Source: Syntrophales bacterium (GTDB taxonomy: Bacteria > Desulfobacterota > Syntrophia > Syntrophales > Fen-1087). From it: a stretch of DNA of 54,542 bases. The stretch is taken from contig JAUSOK010000034.1 in assembly GCA_030656035.1 (NCBI GenBank), forward strand, positions 1 to 54,542, written 5' to 3'. Made by a program: the position numbers and the translations under genes. Positions 1-8,756 of this stretch are shown here, in pieces (the stretch's first letter is position 1; each line of letters opens with the position of its first letter). The notes below the pieces were generated by a model that had not been told where the DNA came from, searched no databases, and worked only from the letters and a program-made list of their open reading frames with translations.

Positions 1-541
1 GATGTCTGCTGCGCGCTTTTCCGCGAATGGCGGGGATGACGCAGTAGGTGCAGCGGTTGGAGCATCCTTCGGCGATCTTCAGATAGGCTGTCGCTGTGGA
101 CGGGGGCAGCAGGCGGGGATGTGTTGCGTTCATGAGAAAATCGGGTTTGTTGACAACCATGCGGCAACGCGCCGGCGAGATGGATACTAAGTTATTGATA
201 TGATAAAGAATATTTGGAACTTCGGCCATGCCGAGGAAAAGGTCCGCTTCGGGGATATCTTTTTCCAGGTCTTTGCCGTAACGCTGGGGAAGGCAGCCCG
301 TCACCACCAGATGCTTAAGAGCGCCTGTTTTTTTATACCGGGCCATGCGCAGAATTTCGCCGATGGATTCTTCTTTAGCCGGGAGAATAAAGGCGCAGGT
401 GTTGACCAGGATCAGCTCGGCGGCCTGCGGCTCCGTGGTGATTTGAAAATTCCGGCCGGCCAGGATGGCGGCCATGACCTCGGCATCCACCTGATTTTTC
501 GGACAGCCGAGACTGACGATGTGCACCGTGAGATTTTTCAC
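1..541 (-). CDS. rimO: RimO, ribosomal protein S12 methylthiotransferase (5' part only)
   Basis: Radical-SAM iron-sulfur enzyme of the MiaB/RimO family that methylthiolates the conserved Asp of ribosomal protein S12. Reading the minus strand gives a GTG start followed by KNLTVHIVSLGCPKNQVDAE, the UPF0004 N-terminal domain, then LVNTCAFI and, near the window edge, the radical-SAM cluster motif CSNRCTYC. The early SLGCPKNQVD and AEGCSNRCTYC wording fits RimO better than MiaB. The frame is open to base 1, so only about 180 N-terminal residues are here; the TRAM domain lies outside. Its GTG overlaps the ftsK stop in a GTGA quartet, implying translational coupling in a plsC-ftsK-rimO unit. The ORF track omits it because it runs off the edge. 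Confidence 0.9.
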   Translation of the reverse strand, partial: MKNLTVHIVSLGCPKNQVDAEVMAAILAGRNFQITTEPQAAELILVNTCAFILPAKEESIGEILRMARYKKTGALKHLVVTGCLPQRYGKDLEKDIPEADLFLGMAEVPNILYHINNLVSISPARCRMVVNKPDFLMNATHPRLLPPSTATAYLKIAEGCSNRCTYCVIPAIRGKARSRH

Positions 542-2799
542 TTGGAATGTTTTCTGATCAGGACTTTCCGGGGTTTTACACCGTCGGACGGTCCCACAAT
601 TCCCTCCGATTCCATGCGTTCGATCATGCGCGCCGCCCGGTTATAACCTATCTTCATATAGCGCTGCACGAGGGAAATGGAAGCCTGCCCGAGGTCTGCG
701 ACCAGCTCCACGGCGGCGTCGTATTTTTCATCAAAATCGGATTCCGCCTTTTCTCCCTCCGGAGATTCCTGTTCATATTCGGCGATGGATGGATCATGGG
801 CCGGTGTGGCCTGATTGCAAATGAAGGCGACAATGCGGTCAATCTCCTTGTCTGAGACGAAAGCCCCATGGATGCGCACCAGATTGGATGTGCCGGGGGG
901 GATAAAGAGCATGTCCCCCGCCCCCAGCAGTTTTTCGGCGCCGTGCTGGTCGATGATCGTCCGGGAATCCACCTTGGACGAGACCTGAAAGGAAATACGA
1001 GTGGGGAAGTTAGCTTTGATTATCCCTGTGATCACATCCACGGAGGGACGCTGGGTGGCCAGGATCAGGTGGATTCCCGCCGCCCTGGCCATCTGTGCAA
1101 GGCGGGCCAGGGATTCTTCCACGTTCCGCTGGGCCACCATCATCAGATCGGCCAGCTCATCGATCACGATAACGATGTAGGGTAGTTTTTGCCGGTTGGC
1201 GATATCGACAGGAAGTTTGGCAGCGGCGGTCCTGAATCCCTCGCCGGCATGTCCCTGATCGTCCGCAGTCTTTTCCCTCGCCGACAGTGCGCCCTTTGCT
1301 TTTCCTCTGCGCGTCTTATCGATGAGGCGGTTGTATGCATCGATGCCTTTGACTCCGAGCTCGCTGATGGCTTCGTATCGACGTTCCATTTCCTCCACGG
1401 CCCATCGAAGCACCAGGGATGCTTTCTTGGGATTCACCACTACGGGATGGAGGAGATGGGGAATCCTCTCATAGGCGGACAGTTCCAGTCTCTTCGGATC
1501 AATCAGGAGAAATTTGACATCGTCCGGCGGCGCCTTGAAAAGAATGCTGCAAATCATGGCATTGAGGCAGACGCTTTTACCGGATCCTGTTGTGCCGGCA
1601 ATCAGCAGGTGGGGCATCCGGATGAGATCGGCAATCACCGGGCTGCCGACGATGTCCACGCCCAGGGCGATGGGAAGCTTGAGCGACGATTGAAGAAAGG
1701 CTTCGTGGTCAAGAACATCCAACAGTTGCACCGGTTCACGTACGTTGTTGGGTATCTCTATGCCGACGGCCGCCTTTCCCGGAATCGGGGCAATGATCCG
1801 GACACTCGGCGCCCGCAAGGCCAGGGCCAGATCATCAGATAAATTAGTAATTTTATTTATTTTTACGCCAGGCGCCGGTTCGAGCTCATACATGGTAATC
1901 ACGGGTCCCGGCTTGACTTCCACAACCTTTCCCTCGACGCCGTAGTCCGCCAGCTTTGTTTCCAGAATCCGGGCGATGGCTATCAGGCTGTCACGTTTCA
2001 TCCTCATGTCCTTGCGAGGGACCTGGTCAAGCAGGGTCAGGGGCGGCAGGCTGAACTTGACGCCCCTGTTATCGACAAAATCGAAATGCGTCTGTGACGC
2101 TTTCACGGGACGCAGGATCTCTGTCTTAACCGGCGCCTCGCCGATGACCGGTTCGGTTGCTTTCTTCCTTGTCATGGAGGGGATTATTTTTCTTTCCCGC
2201 AACTTTTCCACCAGCCTCGTCAACAGGCCTGTGCCACTGAACCACAGGGCCAGCACACGTCTTTTTAATTGGGTGATGAAGGATACGATGGATAAATCGA
2301 TCAGGATCATCAGAGCAATGATCAGAACAACGACCAGGACGATGTAGGCGCCGATATGGCTGAGGAAGGCGCCTAAAAGTCTGTCCAGGAGATCCCCCAG
2401 GAGTCCGCCGGGGCGGAGCTTGATGCCATGAATCGGTATGTTCGCCAGCGCCACGGCGGCAAGGCCGGATGTGGCTATCAGTAGTCCTAAAAAGGCGTTG
2501 ATGCCCGTGACGCCGAGGCGAAAGTTTGCGTCGAGGAAGTATTTAAAGGCGATCACTGCAAAGAATACCGGAAACCACAGAGCGCCGAGGCCGAATAATC
2601 TTAATAAGGAGTCGGCGCCGTAGGATCCGAATGACCCGATCAGGTTATGGGTTTTGGCTGTTCCTGCAACAAAATGGGTAAAAGAAGGGTCCGAAGGATG
2701 GTAGGAGGACAGGGAAAGCAGTAGAAATATGGCAATGGCAAGGTTGATGACCCCGGCGATTTCTCTTGACCTTTTGATAGTTGATGGCATGAGCGTCAT
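538..2799 (-). CDS. ftsK: FtsK/SpoIIIE family DNA translocase
   Basis: Membrane-anchored, ATP-driven DNA pump that clears and aligns chromosome termini at the division septum. The 753 residues show four or five N-terminal membrane segments (about 15-175), a short linker, the alpha/beta motor with Walker A AGTTGSGKSV near residue 401 and a Walker B-type VIVIDELADLM, and a C-terminal winged-helix gamma domain (last about 65 residues) that reads KOPS orientation sites. It belongs to the compact FtsK class; E. coli FtsK has a far longer linker. Two in-frame ATGs lie 9 bases apart. AAGGA sits 2 bases before the first and 11 before the second, so the start could be either 2799 or 2790. It follows plsC by 24 bases. 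Confidence 0.95.
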   Translation of the reverse strand: MTLMPSTIKRSREIAGVINLAIAIFLLLSLSSYHPSDPSFTHFVAGTAKTHNLIGSFGSYGADSLLRLFGLGALWFPVFFAVIAFKYFLDANFRLGVTGINAFLGLLIATSGLAAVALANIPIHGIKLRPGGLLGDLLDRLLGAFLSHIGAYIVLVVVLIIALMILIDLSIVSFITQLKRRVLALWFSGTGLLTRLVEKLRERKIIPSMTRKKATEPVIGEAPVKTEILRPVKASQTHFDFVDNRGVKFSLPPLTLLDQVPRKDMRMKRDSLIAIARILETKLADYGVEGKVVEVKPGPVITMYELEPAPGVKINKITNLSDDLALALRAPSVRIIAPIPGKAAVGIEIPNNVREPVQLLDVLDHEAFLQSSLKLPIALGVDIVGSPVIADLIRMPHLLIAGTTGSGKSVCLNAMICSILFKAPPDDVKFLLIDPKRLELSAYERIPHLLHPVVVNPKKASLVLRWAVEEMERRYEAISELGVKGIDAYNRLIDKTRRGKAKGALSAREKTADDQGHAGEGFRTAAAKLPVDIANRQKLPYIVIVIDELADLMMVAQRNVEESLARLAQMARAAGIHLILATQRPSVDVITGIIKANFPTRISFQVSSKVDSRTIIDQHGAEKLLGAGDMLFIPPGTSNLVRIHGAFVSDKEIDRIVAFICNQATPAHDPSIAEYEQESPEGEKAESDFDEKYDAAVELVADLGQASISLVQRYMKIGYNRAARMIERMESEGIVGPSDGVKPRKVLIRKHSK

Positions 2800-2823
2800 G
2801 TTCCTTATTGCCTGGATGGCGGG

Positions 2824-3591
2824 CTATATCTCCCGGTGTGCTGCGGGGTCCTTTACCGCCGGTGATCGCTTGGCCGTTTCGGATTGTGTTCCCCTGTTGT
2901 AATTGTTCACGATCACGTCCCACACCCGTTCAATTAACTGTGCACGGTTTTCAACCGTATAACCGGTTACGTCGACGGGCTTGTCGATCATGATGGTGAC
3001 TTTGCCCGGATTGATCCGCAAAGAACGCTTGGGCATGATCGCACCCGCACCGATAATAGAGACGGGGACGATCGGAACCCCGGCCTTGATGGCCAGGTGA
3101 AACATGCCCTGCTTGAAGGGCTTCATGACGCCGTCCTTGCTTCGTGTCCCCTCGGGAAAGGTCATGACGGATTTTCCCTCTCTGATTTTCTGTGCTGCGA
3201 TATCGAGACTCTTCAGGGCTTTTTCATGGTTCTGCCGGTCAATTTCGATATATCCGGCGTTTCTCATTGCACCGCCAAAGATGGGGATCTTAAAGATCTC
3301 TTTTTTGGCAATCCAGCGGAATTGTCCGGGAATGAAACCGAGAACGATTAAAATATCAAAATCGCTCTGGTGGTTGGACATGAAGATTTGCGGTTTTCCT
3401 ATCAGTACGTTTTCTGCCCCGACCACCTCCACACGGGTACTCGACAGCAACAACAGAATTTTTGCCCAGATCCTTGCAATATGGTGTATTTTGTTTTCGC
3501 CGGGTGAGATCAGGCCGAAGATAATGCAGCATGCCGACAGATAGCCCGTGACCGACACACAGAGCACCAACATAATCATTGAACGCAGCAT
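2824..3591 (-). CDS. plsC: 1-acyl-sn-glycerol-3-phosphate acyltransferase (PlsC-like)
   Basis: Acylates lysophosphatidic acid to phosphatidic acid at the inner membrane, a step of phospholipid synthesis. Catalytic block I NHQSDFD (HX4D, His near residue 74) and block III FPEGTRS (near 145-151) are both present, preceded by a hydrophobic N-terminal segment. The ORF track extends to a TTG at 3711, but that start has no good ribosome site and adds 40 unconserved residues. I prefer the ATG at 3591, six bases after GAGG, which gives 255 residues, the usual family size; an ATG at 3597 is also possible. It is the first gene of a minus-strand unit with ftsK and rimO and is divergent from hldA. Confidence 0.88.
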   Translation of the reverse strand: MLRSMIMLVLCVSVTGYLSACCIIFGLISPGENKIHHIARIWAKILLLLSSTRVEVVGAENVLIGKPQIFMSNHQSDFDILIVLGFIPGQFRWIAKKEIFKIPIFGGAMRNAGYIEIDRQNHEKALKSLDIAAQKIREGKSVMTFPEGTRSKDGVMKPFKQGMFHLAIKAGVPIVPVSIIGAGAIMPKRSLRINPGKVTIMIDKPVDVTGYTVENRAQLIERVWDVIVNNYNRGTQSETAKRSPAVKDPAAHREI

Positions 3592-3731
3592 AATCATCCT
3601 CAGTCGTGAAGGGATATGGAATACCCGATTCAACAATAATCTTCTAACCCATGCTGTGGTTGAAGTCAATAAAGATTGTAGGCGGATGCCGGTTTTCTTG
3701 TTCAGAGACAATCATTTGATATAGAAAAGCA

Positions 3732-3761
3732 TTGACAAAAAAATCGTAATAGGAATAAAGT
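3732..3761 (+). promoter_or_regulatory. Putative sigma70 promoter for the hldA operon
   Basis: TTGACA at 3732-3737, an 18-base AT-rich spacer and TAAAGT at 3756-3761, about 50 bases before the hldA start in the plsC/hldA divergent gap. The -35 is a perfect match and the -10 matches four of six. No experimental support. Confidence 0.5.
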
Positions 3762-3811
3762 TATCAATTCAAACCTGAAACCGGCGGTCAGCCGCTCAAG
3801 GTATCAACATC

Positions 3812-4819
3812 ATGGCGGAGTGGGAAGACATGAAGAAGATCCTGAATCAGAAAAGGGCTCTTGAAATTATTGACAGGTTTTCCCGGGCAAAAGTCCTGGT
3901 TGTGGGCGATCTGATGATCGACCACTTTATCTGGGGGAAAGTTTCACGGATTTCTCCGGAGGCGCCCGTGCCCGTGGTGGAGGTTGACGCGGATCATCTG
4001 CTGTTGGGCGGCTCGGCCAACGTTTTGCATAATATCCATGCCATAGGCGGCAGGGCGTATGTATCGGGTGTCGTTGGCGCGGATAAGATGGGGAAAAAGC
4101 TGGTCAGTGAATTTCGCAAACGGGAGATTGACGCACGTGGTGTTGTCGTGGAAGCCAATCGTCCGACCACGCTGAAAACAAGGATCGTGGCTCACAGCCA
4201 GCAAGTGGTGCGGTTTGACCGTGAAAGCCGCCAACCCGTGACCGCAGACAGCATTGAGCGCATGATCACCTATATCCGCGCCTTGCGGGATGAGCTGGGC
4301 GCGATTGTAATTTCCGATTACGGCAAGGGCGTGATCACGAAGGCCTTGCTCGACGGCATCCGGGATCTGGTGCAAGACCGAAAAATTATCGTCTGCGTCG
4401 ATCCGAAGAAAAGTGATTTCTCGCTTTATGAAGGGTGTGATATTATTACGCCCAATCATCACGAGGCAGGCCGGGCTGTCGGCGTGGAACGGGTGAGCCG
4501 CGAGAACATGATCGAGGTGGGGACGACCCTGCTGAGCCGCTATCGTTATCAGGCGCTCCTCATTACGCGGGGTGAAGAAGGAATGTCCCTGTTTGAAAAA
4601 AATGACCACATCCAGCACACCTTATTTCCGACCCAAGCGCGGGAAGTTTTCGATGTCACCGGAGCGGGAGACACGGCGATCGGGGTATTTGCCCTCTGTA
4701 TGGCTTCCGGGGCAACCTTCAAAGAAGCCGCTTTTCTGGCCAACCATGCCGCAGGGATTGTCGTCGGCAAGGTCGGTACGTCAACAGTCTCGCAGGCGGA
4801 ACTCAAAAGGGTGCTATGA
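3812..4819 (+). CDS. hldA: D-glycero-beta-D-manno-heptose-7-phosphate kinase (PfkB family)
   Basis: Phosphorylates heptose-7-phosphate at C1 for ADP-heptose supply to the LPS inner core. It is a ribokinase/PfkB-type protein with the substrate-binding GGSAN near residue 66 and the signature DVTGAGDT at 281-288, where the last Asp is the catalytic base. At 335 residues it is the kinase alone: the nucleotidylyltransferase half of bifunctional HldE is absent and must be encoded elsewhere. The start could also be the in-frame ATG at 3830, which has GGAG nine bases upstream. Its last bases overlap the next ORF (ATGAG). It heads a plus-strand run down to pilC. Confidence 0.88.
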   Translation: MAEWEDMKKILNQKRALEIIDRFSRAKVLVVGDLMIDHFIWGKVSRISPEAPVPVVEVDADHLLLGGSANVLHNIHAIGGRAYVSGVVGADKMGKKLVSEFRKREIDARGVVVEANRPTTLKTRIVAHSQQVVRFDRESRQPVTADSIERMITYIRALRDELGAIVISDYGKGVITKALLDGIRDLVQDRKIIVCVDPKKSDFSLYEGCDIITPNHHEAGRAVGVERVSRENMIEVGTTLLSRYRYQALLITRGEEGMSLFEKNDHIQHTLFPTQAREVFDVTGAGDTAIGVFALCMASGATFKEAAFLANHAAGIVVGKVGTSTVSQAELKRVL

Positions 4820-5355
4820 GCAGACCCAGACAGGCAGAGGCAGTCAAGCTCGTGATGAGCGTCATTTTTACACAGGGGGCTGTCGTGCTTGATGCGATGC
4901 AAATTCTGGCGGCGCATTTCGGCAGACCCGATTTCATCAGCGCGCAGATGCCCTTTGACTATACGAGCTATTATGAAAAAGAGATGGAACGATCCTTGAC
5001 CCGGCGCATGGTCAGTTTTGATAAACTCATCCCGCCCGAATCTCTTCCTGATGTCAAGCTGCTGACCAACCTCGTTGAAGAGCAGTTTTCCAGCGAGGGG
5101 CGAAGAAAAGTCAATATCGATCCGGGCTATCTCTCTTTGGCGCACTTGATTCTGGCGACGGGAAAGGGGTATACGCATCGCCCCTATCTCAGGGACGGCA
5201 TTTACGCCGACCTGACGCTGATTTTTACCGGCGGGGCGTTCCGCACACTCTCCTGGACCTATCCTGATTATGCGGGGCAGGTGGTGATGGCCGCATTGAA
5301 TAAAATTCGCGATAAGTATATCATATCATTAAAAATTGCTCGGAGGGATGATTGA
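4816..5355 (+). CDS. DUF4416 family protein
   Basis: Protein of 179 residues with the hallmarks I associate with DUF4416: an early KLV..IF segment, PFDYTSYYEKEM near residue 48, a middle NIDPGYLSLAHL and a C-terminal LSWTYPDYAGQ. There is no signal peptide or membrane helix, so it is probably cytosolic. The biochemical function is unknown. The start overlaps the hldA stop by four bases and the stop is one base before the yicC start, so it is clearly co-translated with both. Linkage to yicC and gmk hints at RNA turnover or nucleotide metabolism, but that is inference only. Confidence 0.85.
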   Translation: MSRPRQAEAVKLVMSVIFTQGAVVLDAMQILAAHFGRPDFISAQMPFDYTSYYEKEMERSLTRRMVSFDKLIPPESLPDVKLLTNLVEEQFSSEGRRKVNIDPGYLSLAHLILATGKGYTHRPYLRDGIYADLTLIFTGGAFRTLSWTYPDYAGQVVMAALNKIRDKYIISLKIARRDD

Positions 5356-5356
5356 A

Positions 5357-6241
5357 ATGGTTCGTAGTATGACTGGTTACGGCCGCGCCGAGGCCATTTT
5401 GGACGGTCAGAAAATGGTCGTGGAAATCAAATCCCTGAACCATCGCTTTCTGGAAATCTCTCTGAGGATTCCAGCCTCTCTGTCTGCGCTTGAAATGGAA
5501 ATTAAAAAAAAGATCGCGGAACCGTTGCTGCGCGGAAAAATCGAGGCGACCATCCGCAGGGATGCTCAGGGCAGCACGGAAAATGGCCACTTCCTGGCGT
5601 TAAATTTGCCCTTGGCCCAGAATTACTATAATCTGCTGACGCAGCTAAAACAATCCCTGAATCTTAAGGATGATATCCGTCTGGAGATGATTGCGGCCCA
5701 GAAAGATGTATTCCTGCCGGTGGAGCCGTCTCAGGACATGACGGCGCTCTGGCAGAGATTGGCAATGGTTCTGGATGAAGCGCTGGCCGGTTTGATGGAC
5801 ATGAGGCGACGGGAAGGGGAAATCCTTGTACGGGACCTGTCGGCCCGTCTCGATCTGATGGCGCTGCTGTTAAACGGGATTGAAGCAAAGACGCCCCGTG
5901 TCGTTTTGGAATATCAAAGACGACTGACGGACCGCGTTCGGGAGATGACCAGCGGTTTGATGATCGATGAGGCCCGTTTAAGTCAGGAAGTTGCAATTTT
6001 TGCTGAAAAAAGTGATATTACAGAGGAGATTGTCCGTTTTCGGAGTCACCTTGGGCAGTTTCAGGAAATGCTCAACAGTGAAGATGCGATTGGCAGAAAA
6101 GTCGACTTCCTGATCCAGGAAATGAATAGAGAAGTCAATACCCTCGGTTCGAAAAGCAGTGACGCGGACATATCAAGGCAAGTGATTGAAATAAAAAGTG
6201 AACTGGCAAAGCTGAGGGAACAGGTGCAGAATCTTGAATGA
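5357..6241 (+). CDS. yicC: YicC family endoribonuclease
   Basis: Cytosolic YicC/YloC protein; E. coli YicC is known as an RNase acting on small RNAs. The opening VRSMTGYGRAE and LNHRFLEI belong to the N-terminal YicC domain, and the C-terminal DUF1732 part shows KVDFLIQEMNREVNTLGSKS, the most conserved block of the family. I start at ATG 5357 because GGAGGG lies nine bases upstream; the track's TTG start at 5336 lies inside the preceding gene and has no such site. Length 294, normal for the family. The 3' end overlaps gmk by eight bases. Confidence 0.92.
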   Translation: MVRSMTGYGRAEAILDGQKMVVEIKSLNHRFLEISLRIPASLSALEMEIKKKIAEPLLRGKIEATIRRDAQGSTENGHFLALNLPLAQNYYNLLTQLKQSLNLKDDIRLEMIAAQKDVFLPVEPSQDMTALWQRLAMVLDEALAGLMDMRRREGEILVRDLSARLDLMALLLNGIEAKTPRVVLEYQRRLTDRVREMTSGLMIDEARLSQEVAIFAEKSDITEEIVRFRSHLGQFQEMLNSEDAIGRKVDFLIQEMNREVNTLGSKSSDADISRQVIEIKSELAKLREQVQNLE

Positions 6242-6878
6242 ATCTGAAAAACAGGGCGCCGCGGGATCAGCCCATCCTGCAGGGGCTTCTCTGTTCATGG
6301 TGGTCTCAGCGCCGTCGGGGACGGGAAAGACATCCATTTGCCGTGAATTCCTCAAGCTTTGCCCGGATATCCGGTTTTCGGTCTCCTCCACGACCAGACC
6401 GCCGCGCCCGGGTGAAAAAAATGGTGTGGATTATTATTTTATCTCTGAGGCAGCCTTTCGGGAACAAATTAAAGCGGGGGCCTTTGCCGAATGGGCGGAA
6501 AATTATGGATACTATTATGGGACGGCCAAAGAAATCATGCAGAATATTCTTGGCGCCGGCTGCGACCTGCTCCTGGACATCGAACCTGTGGGGGCAACGG
6601 CCCTGAGAAAGAATTATCCGGGCGGTGTCTTCGTCTTTGTCCTTCCTCCATCCCTGGAAGCTTTGAAATCCAGATTGAACAGACGGGGCGAGATCCCGGA
6701 AGTGATGCAAGTACGGCTTGGCAAAGCCATGGATGAAATCAAAGAGATTGTGTGGTATGATTATATCATTATCAATCAGGATCTCCAGGATGCCGTCGAT
6801 TGCCTGAGGTCCATCTACATTGCGGAAAAATGCCGACGGGAACGGTTGGCGGAAAAGATAAGACCTTTTTTAGGATAA
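6234..6878 (+). CDS. gmk: Guanylate kinase
   Basis: Converts GMP plus ATP to GDP. The P-loop SAPSGTGKTS is at residues 25-34, STTRPPRPGE binds GMP and AEWAENYGYYYGT carries the guanine-contacting Glu and Tyr. The usual DID.QGA stretch reads DIEPVGA here, a mild departure in an otherwise orthodox enzyme of 214 residues. The only plausible start is a TTG inside the end of yicC: the next in-frame ATG (residue 22) would cut into the first beta strand. In many bacteria a remA gene sits between yicC and gmk; it is absent here. Confidence 0.92.
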   Translation: MNESEKQGAAGSAHPAGASLFMVVSAPSGTGKTSICREFLKLCPDIRFSVSSTTRPPRPGEKNGVDYYFISEAAFREQIKAGAFAEWAENYGYYYGTAKEIMQNILGAGCDLLLDIEPVGATALRKNYPGGVFVFVLPPSLEALKSRLNRRGEIPEVMQVRLGKAMDEIKEIVWYDYIIINQDLQDAVDCLRSIYIAEKCRRERLAEKIRPFLG

Positions 6879-6955
6879 AGGCTGTCCGTTCTTTCAGGTA
6901 TCATTTGTCTTAATAACCGAAAATATTTGTAATCTGATGGAGGTATGAAATCAAT

Positions 6956-7228
6956 ATGGCAAGAATTACGGTTGAAGATGCTTTGCGGCATTCAGCGAAT
7001 CGCTTTGCGCTCGTGATGTTGACGGCAAGGCGCGCCAAACACCTTTTGAAAGGTGTACAGCCCCTGACCGATATCAAGAATAACCGTGAGGTCGTCGCTG
7101 CGCTCAGAGAAATTGCCGCTGGAAAGGTAACACACGCCCATCCGGAATACCTGGTGGGGGTCCGGGACACCTATCGTCCGATCGGGGATGAAACAGAATA
7201 TGTTGGCGATGAGGAATATTCCGAGTAA
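6956..7228 (+). CDS. rpoZ: RNA polymerase omega subunit
   Basis: Small subunit that chaperones RpoC into core RNA polymerase and, in many Proteobacteria, forms part of a ppGpp site. The sequence opens [10 protein letters not shown] and contains [16 protein letters not shown] and [17 protein letters not shown], the conserved omega helices; 90 residues. A GGAGG lies 12 bases before the ATG. The start of pyrF overlaps its 3' end. It follows gmk by 77 bases, the gmk-rpoZ arrangement common in Gram-negative bacteria. Confidence 0.95.
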   Translation: MARITVEDALRHSANRFALVMLTARRAKHLLKGVQPLTDIKNNREVVAALREIAAGKVTHAHPEYLVGVRDTYRPIGDETEYVGDEEYSE

Positions 7229-7979
7229 TGCTTTGAGACAACGGGCGGTCGAGCGACTGATTTTTGCCCTTGATATCGGAGCGGACCTCCCGGAGACGCT
7301 TTCCTGGGTTGACCGCCTGCAGGATCATGTCGGGCTGTTCAAGGTTGGCAAGGAGTCGTTTACCCTTCACGGGCCTGAGATTATCCGGCAGATCATTCAT
7401 CGGGGCGGCAGGGTATTTCTGGACCTGAAGTTTCATGACATTCCCAATACCGTTGCCAGGGCTGCGGAAGGCGCCGTCAAGCTGAATGTTTCCATGTTCA
7501 ACATCCATGCCCTGGGTGGGAAAAAAATGATGCAAGAGACCGTTGCGGCTGTCCGGAGATCGTCGGAGACGATGCAGAAGCCCATGCCTGTTATTCTGGC
7601 TGTAACGGTGCTGACCAGCTTGAATGACGAGGATCTCCGGGGGCAGGGGTTTCGCTGTGCTGCAGATGCGCTGGCACTGACCCTTTCCAAGATGGCACAG
7701 GATGCCGGCGTGACGGGTGTTGTGGCGTCGGCGCAGGACATCGTCGCCATCCGGGAGGGCTGCGGCCGGGATTTTCTTATTGTTACACCCGGCATTAGAG
7801 ACGCCGACGCTGTTCGGGACGACGACCAGAAAAGGACGTTGACGGCAGAAGAGGCCATTCGCAGCGGAGCTGACTATCTCGTGGTTGGCCGGCCCATCCG
7901 CATGGCCGACGATCCGATTGCTGCCGCGGAACAGATCATTGAAAAGATTTCAGCAGGCCTCCAGGTGCGGGAGCACTGA
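7209..7979 (+). CDS. pyrF: Orotidine 5'-phosphate decarboxylase
   Basis: Last step of UMP synthesis. The TIM-barrel signatures are clear: LIFALDIG (first strand, substrate Asp), FKVGKE, the catalytic Lys/Asp tetrad in [12 protein letters not shown], and TPGIRD with VVGRPI in the phosphate-binding loops. The start is uncertain because the gene begins inside rpoZ: the track uses 7188, in-frame ATGs lie at 7200 and 7209, and a TTG follows at 7233. None has a strong ribosome site, so translational coupling to rpoZ is likely. I choose 7209, giving 256 residues and a short leader before the first strand. Confidence 0.9.
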   Translation: MRNIPSNALRQRAVERLIFALDIGADLPETLSWVDRLQDHVGLFKVGKESFTLHGPEIIRQIIHRGGRVFLDLKFHDIPNTVARAAEGAVKLNVSMFNIHALGGKKMMQETVAAVRRSSETMQKPMPVILAVTVLTSLNDEDLRGQGFRCAADALALTLSKMAQDAGVTGVVASAQDIVAIREGCGRDFLIVTPGIRDADAVRDDDQKRTLTAEEAIRSGADYLVVGRPIRMADDPIAAAEQIIEKISAGLQVREH

Positions 7980-8006
7980 AAGGGGCGATTTAACCGGAAT
8001 CATGAC

Positions 8007-8756
8007 ATGGAGATCATTTACGGGATCAATCCGCTTGCGGAGGCGCTGAGGCTGGAGCCTTGCCGGCTTGTGAGCCTTGCTGTTGCCGGCGGGAAGATGA
8101 AAGAAGCGCTGCATGCCATCCTGAATCTGGCTGCAGCAAAGAGAATTCCGGTCGAGTTCAAGGAAAAGAGAGAGATTGACAAGCTGACCGGTTACGGGGT
8201 GCATCAGGGCGTCGTCGGATTTTATCGGTCTTTTGACTATGCGGATCTGGATCAGATCATGGAACGTCGCCATCCGGGGTTTTTATACCATCTGGTTCTT
8301 CTGCTTGACGGGATTACCGATCCCCAAAATCTGGGGGCCTTGATCAGGACGGCCCACTGTCATGGCGCAAACGGGGTGATTATTCCCGAACACCGGTCCG
8401 CCGGGGTTACGGCGGCCGTGATTAAGGCGTCTGCGGGAGCGGCCTTGCTGACGCCGGTTGCCCGCGTCGCCAACCTCTCCAGGGTGATGGAAGATTTGAA
8501 GAAACAGGGGTTCTGGATCTATGGCGCCGATACCCATGCCGGTCAGAATATTCATGGCATGACTTGCCAGGGACATATCGGTCTGGTGATGGGCTCCGAA
8601 GGCCGTGGCATGAGACCGCTGATTCGGAAGCAATGTGATTTCCTCGTGTCCGTTCCTATGTTTGGAAAGGTCGATTCCCTGAATGTCGCTGTGGCTGCAG
8701 GGATCATCCTCAATGACATCGTCCGTAAATGGGCCAATGCGGAAGGAGTTGAATGA
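8007..8756 (+). CDS. rlmB: 23S rRNA (guanosine-2'-O-)-methyltransferase, RlmB/TrmH type
   Basis: SPOUT-class methyltransferase; RlmB methylates G2251 in the 23S P-loop. The N-terminal 75 residues are the L30e-like substrate-binding domain (IIYGINPLAEAL). The SpoU domain follows with motif 1 LLDGITDPQNLGALIRTA, motif 2 LVMGSEGRGM and motif 3 VPMFGKVDSLNVAVAAGI, which form the trefoil-knot SAM pocket. Length 249 and the N-terminal domain favour RlmB over TrmH, though orthology is not proved. It starts 27 bases after pyrF and its stop overlaps the pilC start. Confidence 0.9.
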   Translation: MEIIYGINPLAEALRLEPCRLVSLAVAGGKMKEALHAILNLAAAKRIPVEFKEKREIDKLTGYGVHQGVVGFYRSFDYADLDQIMERRHPGFLYHLVLLLDGITDPQNLGALIRTAHCHGANGVIIPEHRSAGVTAAVIKASAGAALLTPVARVANLSRVMEDLKKQGFWIYGADTHAGQNIHGMTCQGHIGLVMGSEGRGMRPLIRKQCDFLVSVPMFGKVDSLNVAVAAGIILNDIVRKWANAEGVE

